DNA from: Acidimicrobiaceae bacterium
GTDB taxonomy: Bacteria; Actinomycetota; Acidimicrobiia; Acidimicrobiales; UBA8190
Direction of reading: 5' to 3'
Length of the DNA: 7,074 bases
Assembly (NCBI GenBank): GCA_003131945.1
Contig: PKWD01000067.1
Location: 1 to 7,074 of the forward strand
This document shows, piece after piece, positions 1-5,783 of this stretch. Position numbers and translations under genes: made by a program. Each line of letters opens with the position of its first letter. The first letter of the stretch is position 1. The notes beneath the pieces are model-generated. The model was not told the DNA's origin. It worked only from the letters and a program-made list of their open reading frames with translations, and ran no database searches.

Positions 1-1824
1 GCCGCCGAAACCGCCGCCGCCGGTCAAGCCGCCGATCCCGCCACCGGTCGTGCCCGTCGTGCTGGCGGCGGAGACGGACGCCACCGGCTCTACGACGACC
101 TGTCCCACCTTCAGACCGTTATCAATCTGCGTGGTCGAATCCCCGACCAGCCCGGTCGTGACTGTGGTGACCTTCTTGACCCCGTTGGAGAGGACGGTGA
201 CGGTCGAGATGGGACCCGTGGTGGTGATGGCTGCGCTCGGCAGCTCCAAGACATCGGTGGCGGTCTGGACGACGACGCTCACGTCGGCCGTCATCCCGAC
301 CTTCACGGTGGACGGAGGGCTCACCAACGAGATGGTCACGTTGTAGGTGACGACATTGCTCACCACCGTGGACGTGGCTGCGATGGCGGTGACCGTTCCG
401 GTGACGGTGGAGTCAGGCAGGGCGGGAAGAGTGACCGTGGAGGTTTGACCAACCGCCATCTTGGCGATGTCGGCCTCGGCATAGCCGGCGACGACCTCGA
501 GGCCACCGAGATTCTCGATGGTGACGAAAGCCGATGAACTCGATGAGGAGGACGACGCCCCGGTGGACGACGCTCCCGTCGACGACGCTCCCGTCGACGG
601 CGCTCCCGTCGACGACGCCCCCGTCGACGACGCCCCGGTGGCGCCGAAGCCGGAGGATGATGTGCCGGTCGACGACGAGTCCGACGAGGACGAGTCGCTC
701 GCAGCGGCCGACGAGGTCCCGCCTCCACTGACCGTGTCGCCGACCGCGTCGTTGACGGCGGTCACGGTCCCGCTGATGGGAGCCGTCAGGGTGGTTTCGC
801 TCAAGGCCTTCTGATCGGCTGTCACGGTGTCCTGATCCTGGAGCACTTGGGCCTGGTCCTGGGCGATCGTGGAGGGGATCACGGCCTCCCCGGCGGAGGT
901 GGCGGCAATGTTCATCTGCTGGGCCGCAATGGTGGCCTTGTCCTTGGCCACCGTCTGCTCATCGGTGGTGATCGTCTGCTGCTCGACCACGCACGAGCTG
1001 GCGGCCGTTGTGGCCGTTTCGGGGACTCCGTCGGTCCCCCCGGCCACGAGAACGTACAGATAGGTCGTATCGGGGGTCAGACCCGTGACCGTGGCGCTTG
1101 CTGTCGTCGAGGTGGCGGTCGTGGGGGGCGTCGTGGAGCCGAAGGCCGTGGACGTGCCGTACTGGAAGTCGTAGCTCTCGCCGATGGTGACGGAGCTAGT
1201 GACCGTGAAAGTGAGCGCTGTGTCGGATGCGCCCGTGGCCGAGCTCCCGCCCGCTGCCGAACCGGACGAGGAGGACGGCGCGGCCGGGCACCCCAGGGCC
1301 TCGTCGGACGTCAGCTGGTTCTGGGCGTCGGTGAGGTTGGTCTCGTCGGTGGTCAATTGCTCCTGGTCCGACGTGAGCTCGTTCTGGGCTGATGCCATGG
1401 TGGCCTGGTCCTGCTTCAGCTGGGCCGTGGTGCCGCCCTGCCCGGCCGAGGTAAGGGTGTACTGGGCCGCACTCAGGGCGGCCTGGGCCGACGCCAACGC
1501 CGCTTCGGCGTCGGTGGGATCGAGGGTACCGAGCACCTGGCCGGCGGTGACGTTCTGCCCGGCCGTGACATCGACCGCTGTCAGGGTCCCGCTCGACCCG
1601 AAATTCACCGAATCAGTGGTGGCGGCGCTCACGTTGCCGGAGGCGGACACGCTCGACTGCACCGTGCCACGCTGAACGGTCACCGTCCTGGCCGTCCCGG
1701 TCGCCGCCGAGGACGTCCCGTAGATCGACTCCAGACCGAATGCGGCGACGAGCGCCACCGCGACGCCCAGCACCCCGTACCCGACAAGCGTCTTACGGGC
1801 AATGATCCGCTGACCAAATCTCAT
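1..1824 (-). CDS. HlyD/MacA-type periplasmic adaptor (membrane fusion) subunit of an efflux system, partial
   Basis: Open frame of 608 codons from ATG at 1824 to the window edge, so the stop lies outside. The complementary strand carries AAGGGA about 9 bases before the ATG. Residues 12-31 form one N-terminal membrane anchor. Residues 46-107 are the first half of a lipoyl-like barrel-sandwich domain (GTLTAVDVTAGQNVTAGQVLGTL). A coiled-coil arm follows, with leucines at 150, 157, 164 and 171. Cys179, a fibronectin-III-like domain (about 190-277, with GLTPDTTYLYV at 248-258) and Cys278 come next. The return arm has heptads I285/V292/I299/I306 and I320/V327/V334/L341. TLTAPISGTVTAV (345-357) is the second lipoyl half. 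A Ser/Gly/Thr/Ala linker (367-431) precedes the beta-barrel and membrane-proximal parts (432-580) and a glycine-rich tail. Adaptors of this family link an inner-membrane ABC (MacB-like) or RND pump to the cell exterior. The partner genes should lie further left. The fold is well supported; the exported substrate is unknown. Confidence 0.9.
   Translation of the reverse strand, partial: MRFGQRIIARKTLVGYGVLGVAVALVAAFGLESIYGTSSAATGTARTVTVQRGTVQSSVSASGNVSAATTDSVNFGSSGTLTAVDVTAGQNVTAGQVLGTLDPTDAEAALASAQAALSAAQYTLTSAGQGGTTAQLKQDQATMASAQNELTSDQEQLTTDETNLTDAQNQLTSDEALGCPAAPSSSSGSAAGGSSATGASDTALTFTVTSSVTIGESYDFQYGTSTAFGSTTPPTTATSTTASATVTGLTPDTTYLYVLVAGGTDGVPETATTAASSCVVEQQTITTDEQTVAKDKATIAAQQMNIAATSAGEAVIPSTIAQDQAQVLQDQDTVTADQKALSETTLTAPISGTVTAVNDAVGDTVSGGGTSSAAASDSSSSDSSSTGTSSSGFGATGASSTGASSTGAPSTGASSTGASSTGASSSSSSSSAFVTIENLGGLEVVAGYAEADIAKMAVGQTSTVTLPALPDSTVTGTVTAIAATSTVVSNVVTYNVTISLVSPPSTVKVGMTADVSVVVQTATDVLELPSAAITTTGPISTVTVLSNGVKKVTTVTTGLVGDSTTQIDNGLKVGQVVVEPVASVSAASTTGTTGGGIGGLTGGGGFGG
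551..640 (-). repeat. Six tandem 15-bp repeats encoding a Ser-Ser-Thr-Gly-Ala linker
   Basis: Six consecutive 15-base units, consensus GACGACGCTCCCGTC on the plus strand, begin at 551, 566, 581, 596, 611 and 626. They differ at only a few bases. Read on the coding (minus) strand they give (SSTGA)n, with one unit changed to PSTGA. They are in frame and lie within the low-complexity linker of the adaptor protein (residues about 395-425). Near-identical units suggest recent slippage expansion, so copy number probably varies between strains. This is a coding minisatellite, not a CRISPR array: there are no spacers. Confidence 0.9.
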
Positions 1825-1852
1825 CTCGTCGTCCCTTCGTGTCCCGGCGTTC

Positions 1853-2464
1853 TCAGCCCGTCGTGGTGGTCGTCGTCGGGGACGGTCGCAGGGCGGCGCA
1901 CGCGGCAATGGCGGCCTGGTATGAGGCGCTCGGTGTCGTGGTCGACGGGGTCGAACCGGTGCCGCTCTTCGGCGGTCCACCCGTCGGCAGTGTGACGCCG
2001 TGGAGCTTGAGGCAGTTGCGGTAGGCGGCGAAGGCGGCGCTGTTGAATCCGCTCGAGCCACCGCGACCGAACCCGCCGGAGCCCCCTGAGGGCCTCAGGC
2101 TCTTGCAGGCGGCGGCGGCCTTCTCAAACTTAGGGTTGCTGCTGAAGCCTCCCGACCCGAATCCCGAGGGGCGCGAACCGGATCCGGGGGTGAATGTCGG
2201 GCGCGTCCCGCCGGTGGGAATGCTCCCGTGGGTGAAGTTCGGGAGCGTCACACCGTGCTGTTTGAGGCAGTTGGTATACGCCGTCAGCGAGGCCGTTCCC
2301 GAGGGCTTGGTCGTGGTCGTGCCCGACCCGCTCGCCGAGCTACCGCAGGCGGCCAGCAGCAACGGCACCACCCCGACCAGCAACAGAGCCAGGTGAGACC
2401 GGCGCGTGCGGCGCGTGTTTCCTCGAGCGTTCGTGTGCCTCTTCAGGGCTTGGAGCAGACCCAC
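1853..2464 (-). CDS. Secreted lipoprotein with a duplicated paired-cysteine motif
   Basis: 203 residues starting at GTG (2464), with AGGGAG five bases upstream on the coding strand. Residues 1-24 are very basic, residues 25-39 are hydrophobic, and LLLAAC places the lipobox cysteine at 40, so the protein should be exported and lipid-anchored. The mature part holds two copies of one module: AYTNCLKQHGVTLP (62-75) with KAAAACKSLRP (115-125), and AYRNCLKLHGVTLP (147-160) with AAIAACAALRP (184-194). Each copy has one Cys per half (66/120 and 151/189). Gly/Ser/Pro-rich stretches join the parts, and the C-terminus is a Pro-Thr tail. From memory, single-copy relatives (C-[ML]-[KR]-x-H-G-V then ACxxLxP) are common in actinobacteria beside adaptor and ABC-transporter genes. 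No biochemical function is known to me. The gene stops 28 bases before the adaptor gene, so the two are probably co-transcribed. TRRSHLA (20-26) weakly resembles a Tat motif. Confidence 0.85.
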   Translation of the reverse strand: MGLLQALKRHTNARGNTRRTRRSHLALLLVGVVPLLLAACGSSASGSGTTTTKPSGTASLTAYTNCLKQHGVTLPNFTHGSIPTGGTRPTFTPGSGSRPSGFGSGGFSSNPKFEKAAAACKSLRPSGGSGGFGRGGSSGFNSAAFAAYRNCLKLHGVTLPTGGPPKSGTGSTPSTTTPSASYQAAIAACAALRPSPTTTTTTG

Positions 2465-2609
2465 AGTGTCTCCCTCGTCGCGGCGTCGCTGCCGGTCGGG
2501 CCGGCCACCGACACGGTCATTGCCTCCCCGGGGCCGTGCGGTCGTGGTGTCGCCACACGAAGACCACCCGTCCCAGTCTCGAAGTGTCGCTCGCTGGGCT
2601 TTCGAAAAC

Positions 2610-2638
2610 AGTGTGAAACAGCTGTGAAGTCACTGAGA
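2610..2638 (-). promoter_or_regulatory. PhoP/PhoB-type operator array, minus-strand orientation (three half-sites)
   Basis: Read on the minus strand, three 7-base motifs are separated by 4-base spacers: TCTCAGT, GACT, TCACAGC, TGTT, TCACACT. Equivalently, TGTGAA, TGTGAA and TGAGAA start at 2612, 2623 and 2634 on the plus strand, exactly 11 bases apart. OmpR/PhoB-family regulators bind as head-to-tail dimers on direct repeats with this period, and mycobacterial PhoP recognises TCACAGC-N4-TCACAGC. The middle and last motifs match that well; the first is weaker. The orientation points towards the lipoprotein/adaptor operon. Binding by the neighbouring regulator is inferred. Confidence 0.6.
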
Positions 2639-2659
2639 ATCAGTCCAGCCGCCCATGGT

Positions 2660-2677
2660 TCACAGGAGACTCACAGA
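2660..2677 (+). promoter_or_regulatory. PhoP/PhoB-type operator, plus-strand orientation (two half-sites)
   Basis: TCACAGG (2660-2666), spacer AGAC, then TCACAGA (2671-2677). These are two 7-base direct repeats with a 4-base spacer and 11-base period, matching the PhoP-type box in the opposite orientation to the array at 2610-2638. The site ends 36 bases before the response-regulator start codon and about 10 bases before a weak -10 candidate. That position suits autoregulation, either activating or repressing. Confidence 0.55.
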
Positions 2678-2698
2678 AACCTCCATCAGGATCGCCCC

Positions 2699-2705
2699 AA
2701 GGAGG
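2699..2705 (+). promoter_or_regulatory. Ribosome-binding site of the response regulator
   Basis: AAGGAGG is a full anti-Shine-Dalgarno match, 8 bases before the GTG at 2714. The same reading frame is open far upstream, so this site is the main reason for starting the protein at 2714. The start also yields the normal receiver N-terminus, with ILVVDDE at residues 7-13. Confidence 0.85.
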
Positions 2706-2713
2706 CCAACCCC

Positions 2714-3409
2714 GTGTCCACTACATCGCGCATCCTCGTCGTCGACGACGAGCACTCCATCACCGACCTGCTTTCCATGGCCCTTCGCTACGAGGGCATG
2801 GACGTAAGGGTCGCCCACCTCGGCCGCCAGGCCCTCGAGGCCATCGGGACCTTCCGCCCCCAGCTCATCGTCCTCGACGTCATGCTCCCCGACCTGAACG
2901 GCTTCGAGGTCCTCGAACGCATGGGCCGGGACATGGGCGGCAACCGGGTCCCCGTCCTCTTCCTCACCGCCCGCGACACCCTCGACGACAAGCTCCGGGG
3001 CTTCACCCTCGGCGGCGACGATTACATGACGAAGCCCTTCTCGGTGGAGGAGCTGATCGTCCGGGTCCGCGCCATTCTGCGCCGGGTCCACGGCGACGGC
3101 GACAACGGACGCCTCGAGCTCTCCGACCTCCGTCTGGAGGAGGAGAGCCACGAGGTCTTTCGCGGCACCACCTCGATCGACCTCACGCCCACCGAGTTCA
3201 AGCTGCTCCATTATCTGCTTCTCAATGCCGGACGGGTCGTGTCCAAGTCCCAGATCCTCGACCGGGTCTGGAACTACGACTTCGACGGCAACGCCAACGT
3301 GGTCGAGATCTACATCTCCTATCTCCGGCGCAAGATCGACTCCCTCGGTCCCCCGCTCATCCACACCGTCCGAGGGGTCGGTTACACGCTGCGTCCGCCG
3401 CCGGAGTAG
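2714..3409 (+). CDS. OmpR/PhoB-family response regulator (winged-helix)
   Basis: 231 residues from GTG, the usual length for the family. The receiver domain (about 5-120) has the acidic pair D11/D12, phosphoacceptor D55 in LIVLDVMLPD, switch residues T85 and Y104, and invariant K107 in the TKPF motif. The C-terminal half (about 130-229) is a winged-helix DNA-binding domain, with LTPTEFKLLHYLL, a recognition-helix region around NANVVEIYISYLRRKID, and the closing wing HTVRGVGYTLR. Only 3 bases separate its TAG from the GTG of the sensor kinase, and the kinase's GGAG site overlaps that end, so the pair is translationally coupled. The repeats directly upstream fit the DNA site class used by PhoP-like members. 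It is probably the regulator of its own operon and of the divergent efflux operon. It resembles mycobacterial PhoP, PrrA and TcrA types; I cannot name the ortholog. Confidence 0.95.
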   Translation: MSTTSRILVVDDEHSITDLLSMALRYEGMDVRVAHLGRQALEAIGTFRPQLIVLDVMLPDLNGFEVLERMGRDMGGNRVPVLFLTARDTLDDKLRGFTLGGDDYMTKPFSVEELIVRVRAILRRVHGDGDNGRLELSDLRLEEESHEVFRGTTSIDLTPTEFKLLHYLLLNAGRVVSKSQILDRVWNYDFDGNANVVEIYISYLRRKIDSLGPPLIHTVRGVGYTLRPPPE

Positions 3410-3412
3410 TTC

Positions 3413-5014
3413 GTGACGCTCCGTCTCCGTCTTCTCCTGGTTCTGGTGGGCATCGTGGCGGCCGGCCTCATCGTGTCCGACGTCGTCACCTACACGTCGC
3501 TCCAGTCGTTTCTGGCCACGCGCTTGAACCAGCAGTTGCGGGCCGCCCCGCCCCAAGTGGCGGAGGCCATGCAGATATGCCTGCGCGAAGAGCAGCCCGG
3601 GGGAGGCGGGTTCCCTAGCTGCAAGCTGCCCGGTGACATCTCGGTCATGCCCGGCACCTTCGGACAACTGCGATCGACCGACGGACAGATACTCCTGAGC
3701 GCCTGCTTCTTCAACGGACACCGTGCCCATCGTGGTCACTTCCCGGCCCCGTTGCCGACGGCGTCGGGGGCACAGAACGCCACGGTCTTCACCGTCACCG
3801 ACACGGGCTGCGGCGCGACCACCTACCGGGCCGTGGCCACTCTCACCCCCAACCCGAACGGCTTCGGGCCGAACGTCATCCTCATCGTCGCTCTTCCTCT
3901 GAACTCAGAGAACCAGACCCTCGGACGCCTCCTGAGGGTGGAGGGACTCGTGTCCCTCGCCGTCCTTCTCGGCCTCGGTGGCCTCTCCTGGTGGATCGTG
4001 CGGCGGGGGCTGCGTCCTCTCGACGAGATGACCACCACGGCCGGGGCCATCGCCTCCGGCGACCTGTCGCGCCGGATCACGCTCACCGAGTCCCACACCG
4101 AGGTGGGTCGGCTCGGCGTGGCCCTCAACACCATGCTCACCGAGATCGAGGGTGCCTTCGCCGCCCGCACGGCGTCGGAGGAGCGGCTCAGGCGCTTTCT
4201 GGCCGACGCCTCCCATGAGCTGCGCACGCCTCTCACCTCGATCCGGGGCTACGCCGAGATCTTCGACCGAGGGGCGCGCGACCGTCCCGAGGACCTGGCC
4301 ACCTCCATGCGCCACATCCGCTCCGAGGCCAACCGCATGTCGGAGCTGGTGGACGATCTGCTGCTGCTGGCCCGTCTCGACCGCGAACGCCCGCTGGCCC
4401 ACGAACAGGTCGAGCTCACCGGCGTGGTGGCGGCCGCCGTCGACGCCGCCCGGGTGAAGGCCCCGGACCGTACCGTCACCTTCGCCCCCGTCGCCTCGGT
4501 GGTCGTCACCGGTGACGCCAGCCGGCTGCGCCAGGTGGTCGACAACCTGGTGGCCAACGCCCTCAACCACACCCCCGGTGGCACGCCGATCGACGTGGCC
4601 GTGCAGGTCGACGGCGCCACCGCCCTCCTGACCGTGGCCGACCAGGGCCCCGGCATCGCCCCCGAAGACCGCGACCACATCTTCGAGCCCTTCCACCGCG
4701 CCGACCCGTCGCGGGCCCGGGCCACCGGTGGCGTCGGGCTCGGCCTGGCCATCGTCTCGGCCATCGCCACCGCCCACGGGGGCACCGTGGGTGTCGACTC
4801 CGTACCCGGGTCCGGCGCCACTTTCTGGGTGCGGTTGCCTCTGGCCCGCACCGACGTGGCCCCACCGACCTTCGACGCCTTTCCGCTCCCCCCTGCCTTC
4901 GTGGCCGAATTCCCTCGGTCCTCCGAAGCGGTGCCGCCACCGCCCCCCCAGGGACGGCCGGTGGCTCCCGCTCCGCCCCCGCCGGTTCCGAGCATCGAAA
5001 GCGACCGGTCGTAA
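3413..5014 (+). CDS. Membrane sensor histidine kinase with Cys/His-rich extracytoplasmic domain
   Basis: 533 residues from GTG; GGAG lies 6 bases upstream. Membrane segments at about 6-24 and 176-196 enclose an extracytoplasmic sensor of about 150 residues. That loop has cysteines at 56, 70, 98 and 133 and histidines at 103, 106 and 109. A HAMP linker follows (about 197-250). The dimerisation domain carries phosphoacceptor H268 in DASHELRTPLTSIRGY. The HATPase domain has the N box (N378, N382), G1 (DQGPGIAP, from 410) and G2 (GVGLGLAI, 440-447). This is a complete OmpR-partner kinase that should autophosphorylate H268 and pass the phosphate to D55 of the regulator encoded just before it. After the catalytic domain (end about 478) there is an uncommon 50-residue proline-rich tail. 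The signal is unknown; the Cys/His pattern could reflect metal or redox sensing, which is inference. Confidence 0.94.
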   Translation: MTLRLRLLLVLVGIVAAGLIVSDVVTYTSLQSFLATRLNQQLRAAPPQVAEAMQICLREEQPGGGGFPSCKLPGDISVMPGTFGQLRSTDGQILLSACFFNGHRAHRGHFPAPLPTASGAQNATVFTVTDTGCGATTYRAVATLTPNPNGFGPNVILIVALPLNSENQTLGRLLRVEGLVSLAVLLGLGGLSWWIVRRGLRPLDEMTTTAGAIASGDLSRRITLTESHTEVGRLGVALNTMLTEIEGAFAARTASEERLRRFLADASHELRTPLTSIRGYAEIFDRGARDRPEDLATSMRHIRSEANRMSELVDDLLLLARLDRERPLAHEQVELTGVVAAAVDAARVKAPDRTVTFAPVASVVVTGDASRLRQVVDNLVANALNHTPGGTPIDVAVQVDGATALLTVADQGPGIAPEDRDHIFEPFHRADPSRARATGGVGLGLAIVSAIATAHGGTVGVDSVPGSGATFWVRLPLARTDVAPPTFDAFPLPPAFVAEFPRSSEAVPPPPPQGRPVAPAPPPPVPSIESDRS

Positions 5015-5051
5015 CCGACGTTTGTCGGTGGGGATCGACCATACTGAGTTC
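5014..5051 (+). promoter_or_regulatory. Kinase/EthD-like junction: short hairpin and possible leaderless promoter
   Basis: The 37 bases between the two genes begin with a perfect 6-bp inverted repeat (ACCGAC, loop GTTT, GTCGGT; 5014-5029). It has no following T-run, so it is at most a weak terminator. CATACT (5040-5045) ends six bases before the GTG at 5052. That is the spacing at which a -10 element would start transcription on the start codon itself, giving a leaderless mRNA, as often happens in actinobacteria. No good -35 or Shine-Dalgarno sequence is visible. The match is weak. Confidence 0.3.
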
Positions 5052-5780
5052 GTGGAGAAGTTGGTCTACCTGCTGTGGGGGGCCGACGGTCCCGGCGAAG
5101 GCGACGCCCTGCGCGGTCACCTCCTGGGCGAGACCGCTCCCGCGCTGCTGGCCGCCGGCGCCCGGGGTGTCGGCATCAACGTGCACGACACGGCCGCCGC
5201 CGAGGCGCCGTCACCGATGCCGGCGCCCGCAGGCGAGGCGCCGCACGGCGCCGAGATCTCGGTGTGGGTCGACTCCTATGACCGCCGCCAGACCTTCGAA
5301 CGAGCCGTCGTGGCCCTGGGAATGCGCAGCGCAGGCTACCTGGTGCTCGAGTCTCTGTACGAGGACTACGGCACCACGGCCCATGCCCAGCCGCGGGACT
5401 GGCCCGACGCGGAGCGCTCGCCCGGTGTCCTCACCGTCGCCCTCATCCACCGCCCCGAGGGTCTCGACTACCGCCAGTGGATCGACCGCTGGCACGGCAC
5501 CCAGTCGCCACTTTCGGCCGAACTCCAGCCACGCACCCGCTACGTGCGCAACGAGGTCGTGCGCTCTCTCACCGATGACGCACCCGAGATCCACGGCATC
5601 GTCGAGGAGGCCTGGCCCTCGGCCCACCATGTGGCCGATCCCATGCTCTTCTACAACGCCTCGACGCCCGAGGAGCTGAACACCAACATCACCCGCATGC
5701 TCGAGAGTGTGAACGCCTGTCTCGATCTCAGCCGTCTGCGCTCGACCACCATGAGCGAGTATCTGGTCAAGACGCCGTAG
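5052..5780 (+). CDS. EthD-like dimeric alpha/beta-barrel protein
   Basis: 242 residues from GTG at 5052, giving the N-terminus (M)EKLVYLLWG, which matches the first beta strand of EthD-type proteins. An in-frame GTG at 5028 would add 8 residues with no better ribosome-binding site. There are two ferredoxin-like halves. Residues 1-110 contain KLVYLLW, a stretch of small residues, and SVWVDSY. Residues 124-215 contain PGVLTVALIHRPEGLDYRQW and RWHGTQS, then a strand with RYVRNEVVRSL. The protein ends in YLVKTP. EthD-type domains were named from a fuel-ether degradation cluster, and many relatives act as small cyclases, isomerases or dehydratases, or have no known reaction. No catalytic residue can be assigned here. 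There are no cysteines in obvious pairs, signal peptide or membrane segments apparent, so it should be cytoplasmic. Its stop is 3 bases from the stop of the convergent methyltransferase. Confidence 0.75.
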   Translation: MEKLVYLLWGADGPGEGDALRGHLLGETAPALLAAGARGVGINVHDTAAAEAPSPMPAPAGEAPHGAEISVWVDSYDRRQTFERAVVALGMRSAGYLVLESLYEDYGTTAHAQPRDWPDAERSPGVLTVALIHRPEGLDYRQWIDRWHGTQSPLSAELQPRTRYVRNEVVRSLTDDAPEIHGIVEEAWPSAHHVADPMLFYNASTPEELNTNITRMLESVNACLDLSRLRSTTMSEYLVKTP

Positions 5781-5783
5781 CGG

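Larger units (their letters stand above)
2465..2713. promoter_or_regulatory. Divergent control region between the lipoprotein/adaptor operon and the two-component operon
   Basis: 249 bases without a gene. The left part (2465-2580) is GC-rich and leads to the lipoprotein ribosome-binding site. The right part (2600-2680) is clearly richer in A/T than its surroundings and holds the repeat arrays listed separately. It also has the perfect palindromes TTTCGAAA (2600-2607) and ACAGCTGT (2618-2625). Promoters for both directions must lie here. I can only suggest CAGGAT (2687-2692) as a weak -10 for the rightward operon, and cannot place a convincing -10 for the leftward one. Confidence 0.7.

Noticed and set aside
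551..640. CRISPR-like array
   Set aside because: Units are 15 bases, directly adjacent without spacers, and in frame with a protein linker.
847..1392. Gly/Arg-rich open frame on the plus strand opposite the adaptor gene
   Set aside because: Low-complexity composition that mirrors the adaptor codons; the minus-strand frame has clear domain structure through the same interval.
2398..2420. Tat signal in the lipoprotein (TRRSHLA)
   Set aside because: The twin arginine is present, but the n-region is generally Arg-rich and the remaining consensus is poor; Sec export with lipid anchoring is sufficient.
2484..2512. GC-rich inverted repeats upstream of the lipoprotein gene as a riboswitch or attenuator
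   Set aside because: Short imperfect stems of this kind are expected by chance at this GC content, and no known riboswitch core is visible.
2660..3739. Long open frame (359 codons) on the minus strand opposite the response regulator
   Set aside because: It spans the control region and two real genes; it is a high-GC shadow with no ribosome-binding site or domain.
3905..4777. Long open frame (290 codons) on the minus strand inside the kinase gene
   Set aside because: It lies opposite well-supported kinase motifs, has a biased Gly/Val/Glu/Asp composition from G/C-rich third positions of the other strand, and shows no recognisable domain.
5014..5029. Intrinsic terminator after the kinase gene
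   Set aside because: The stem is only 6 bp and is followed by GGGG, not a T-run.
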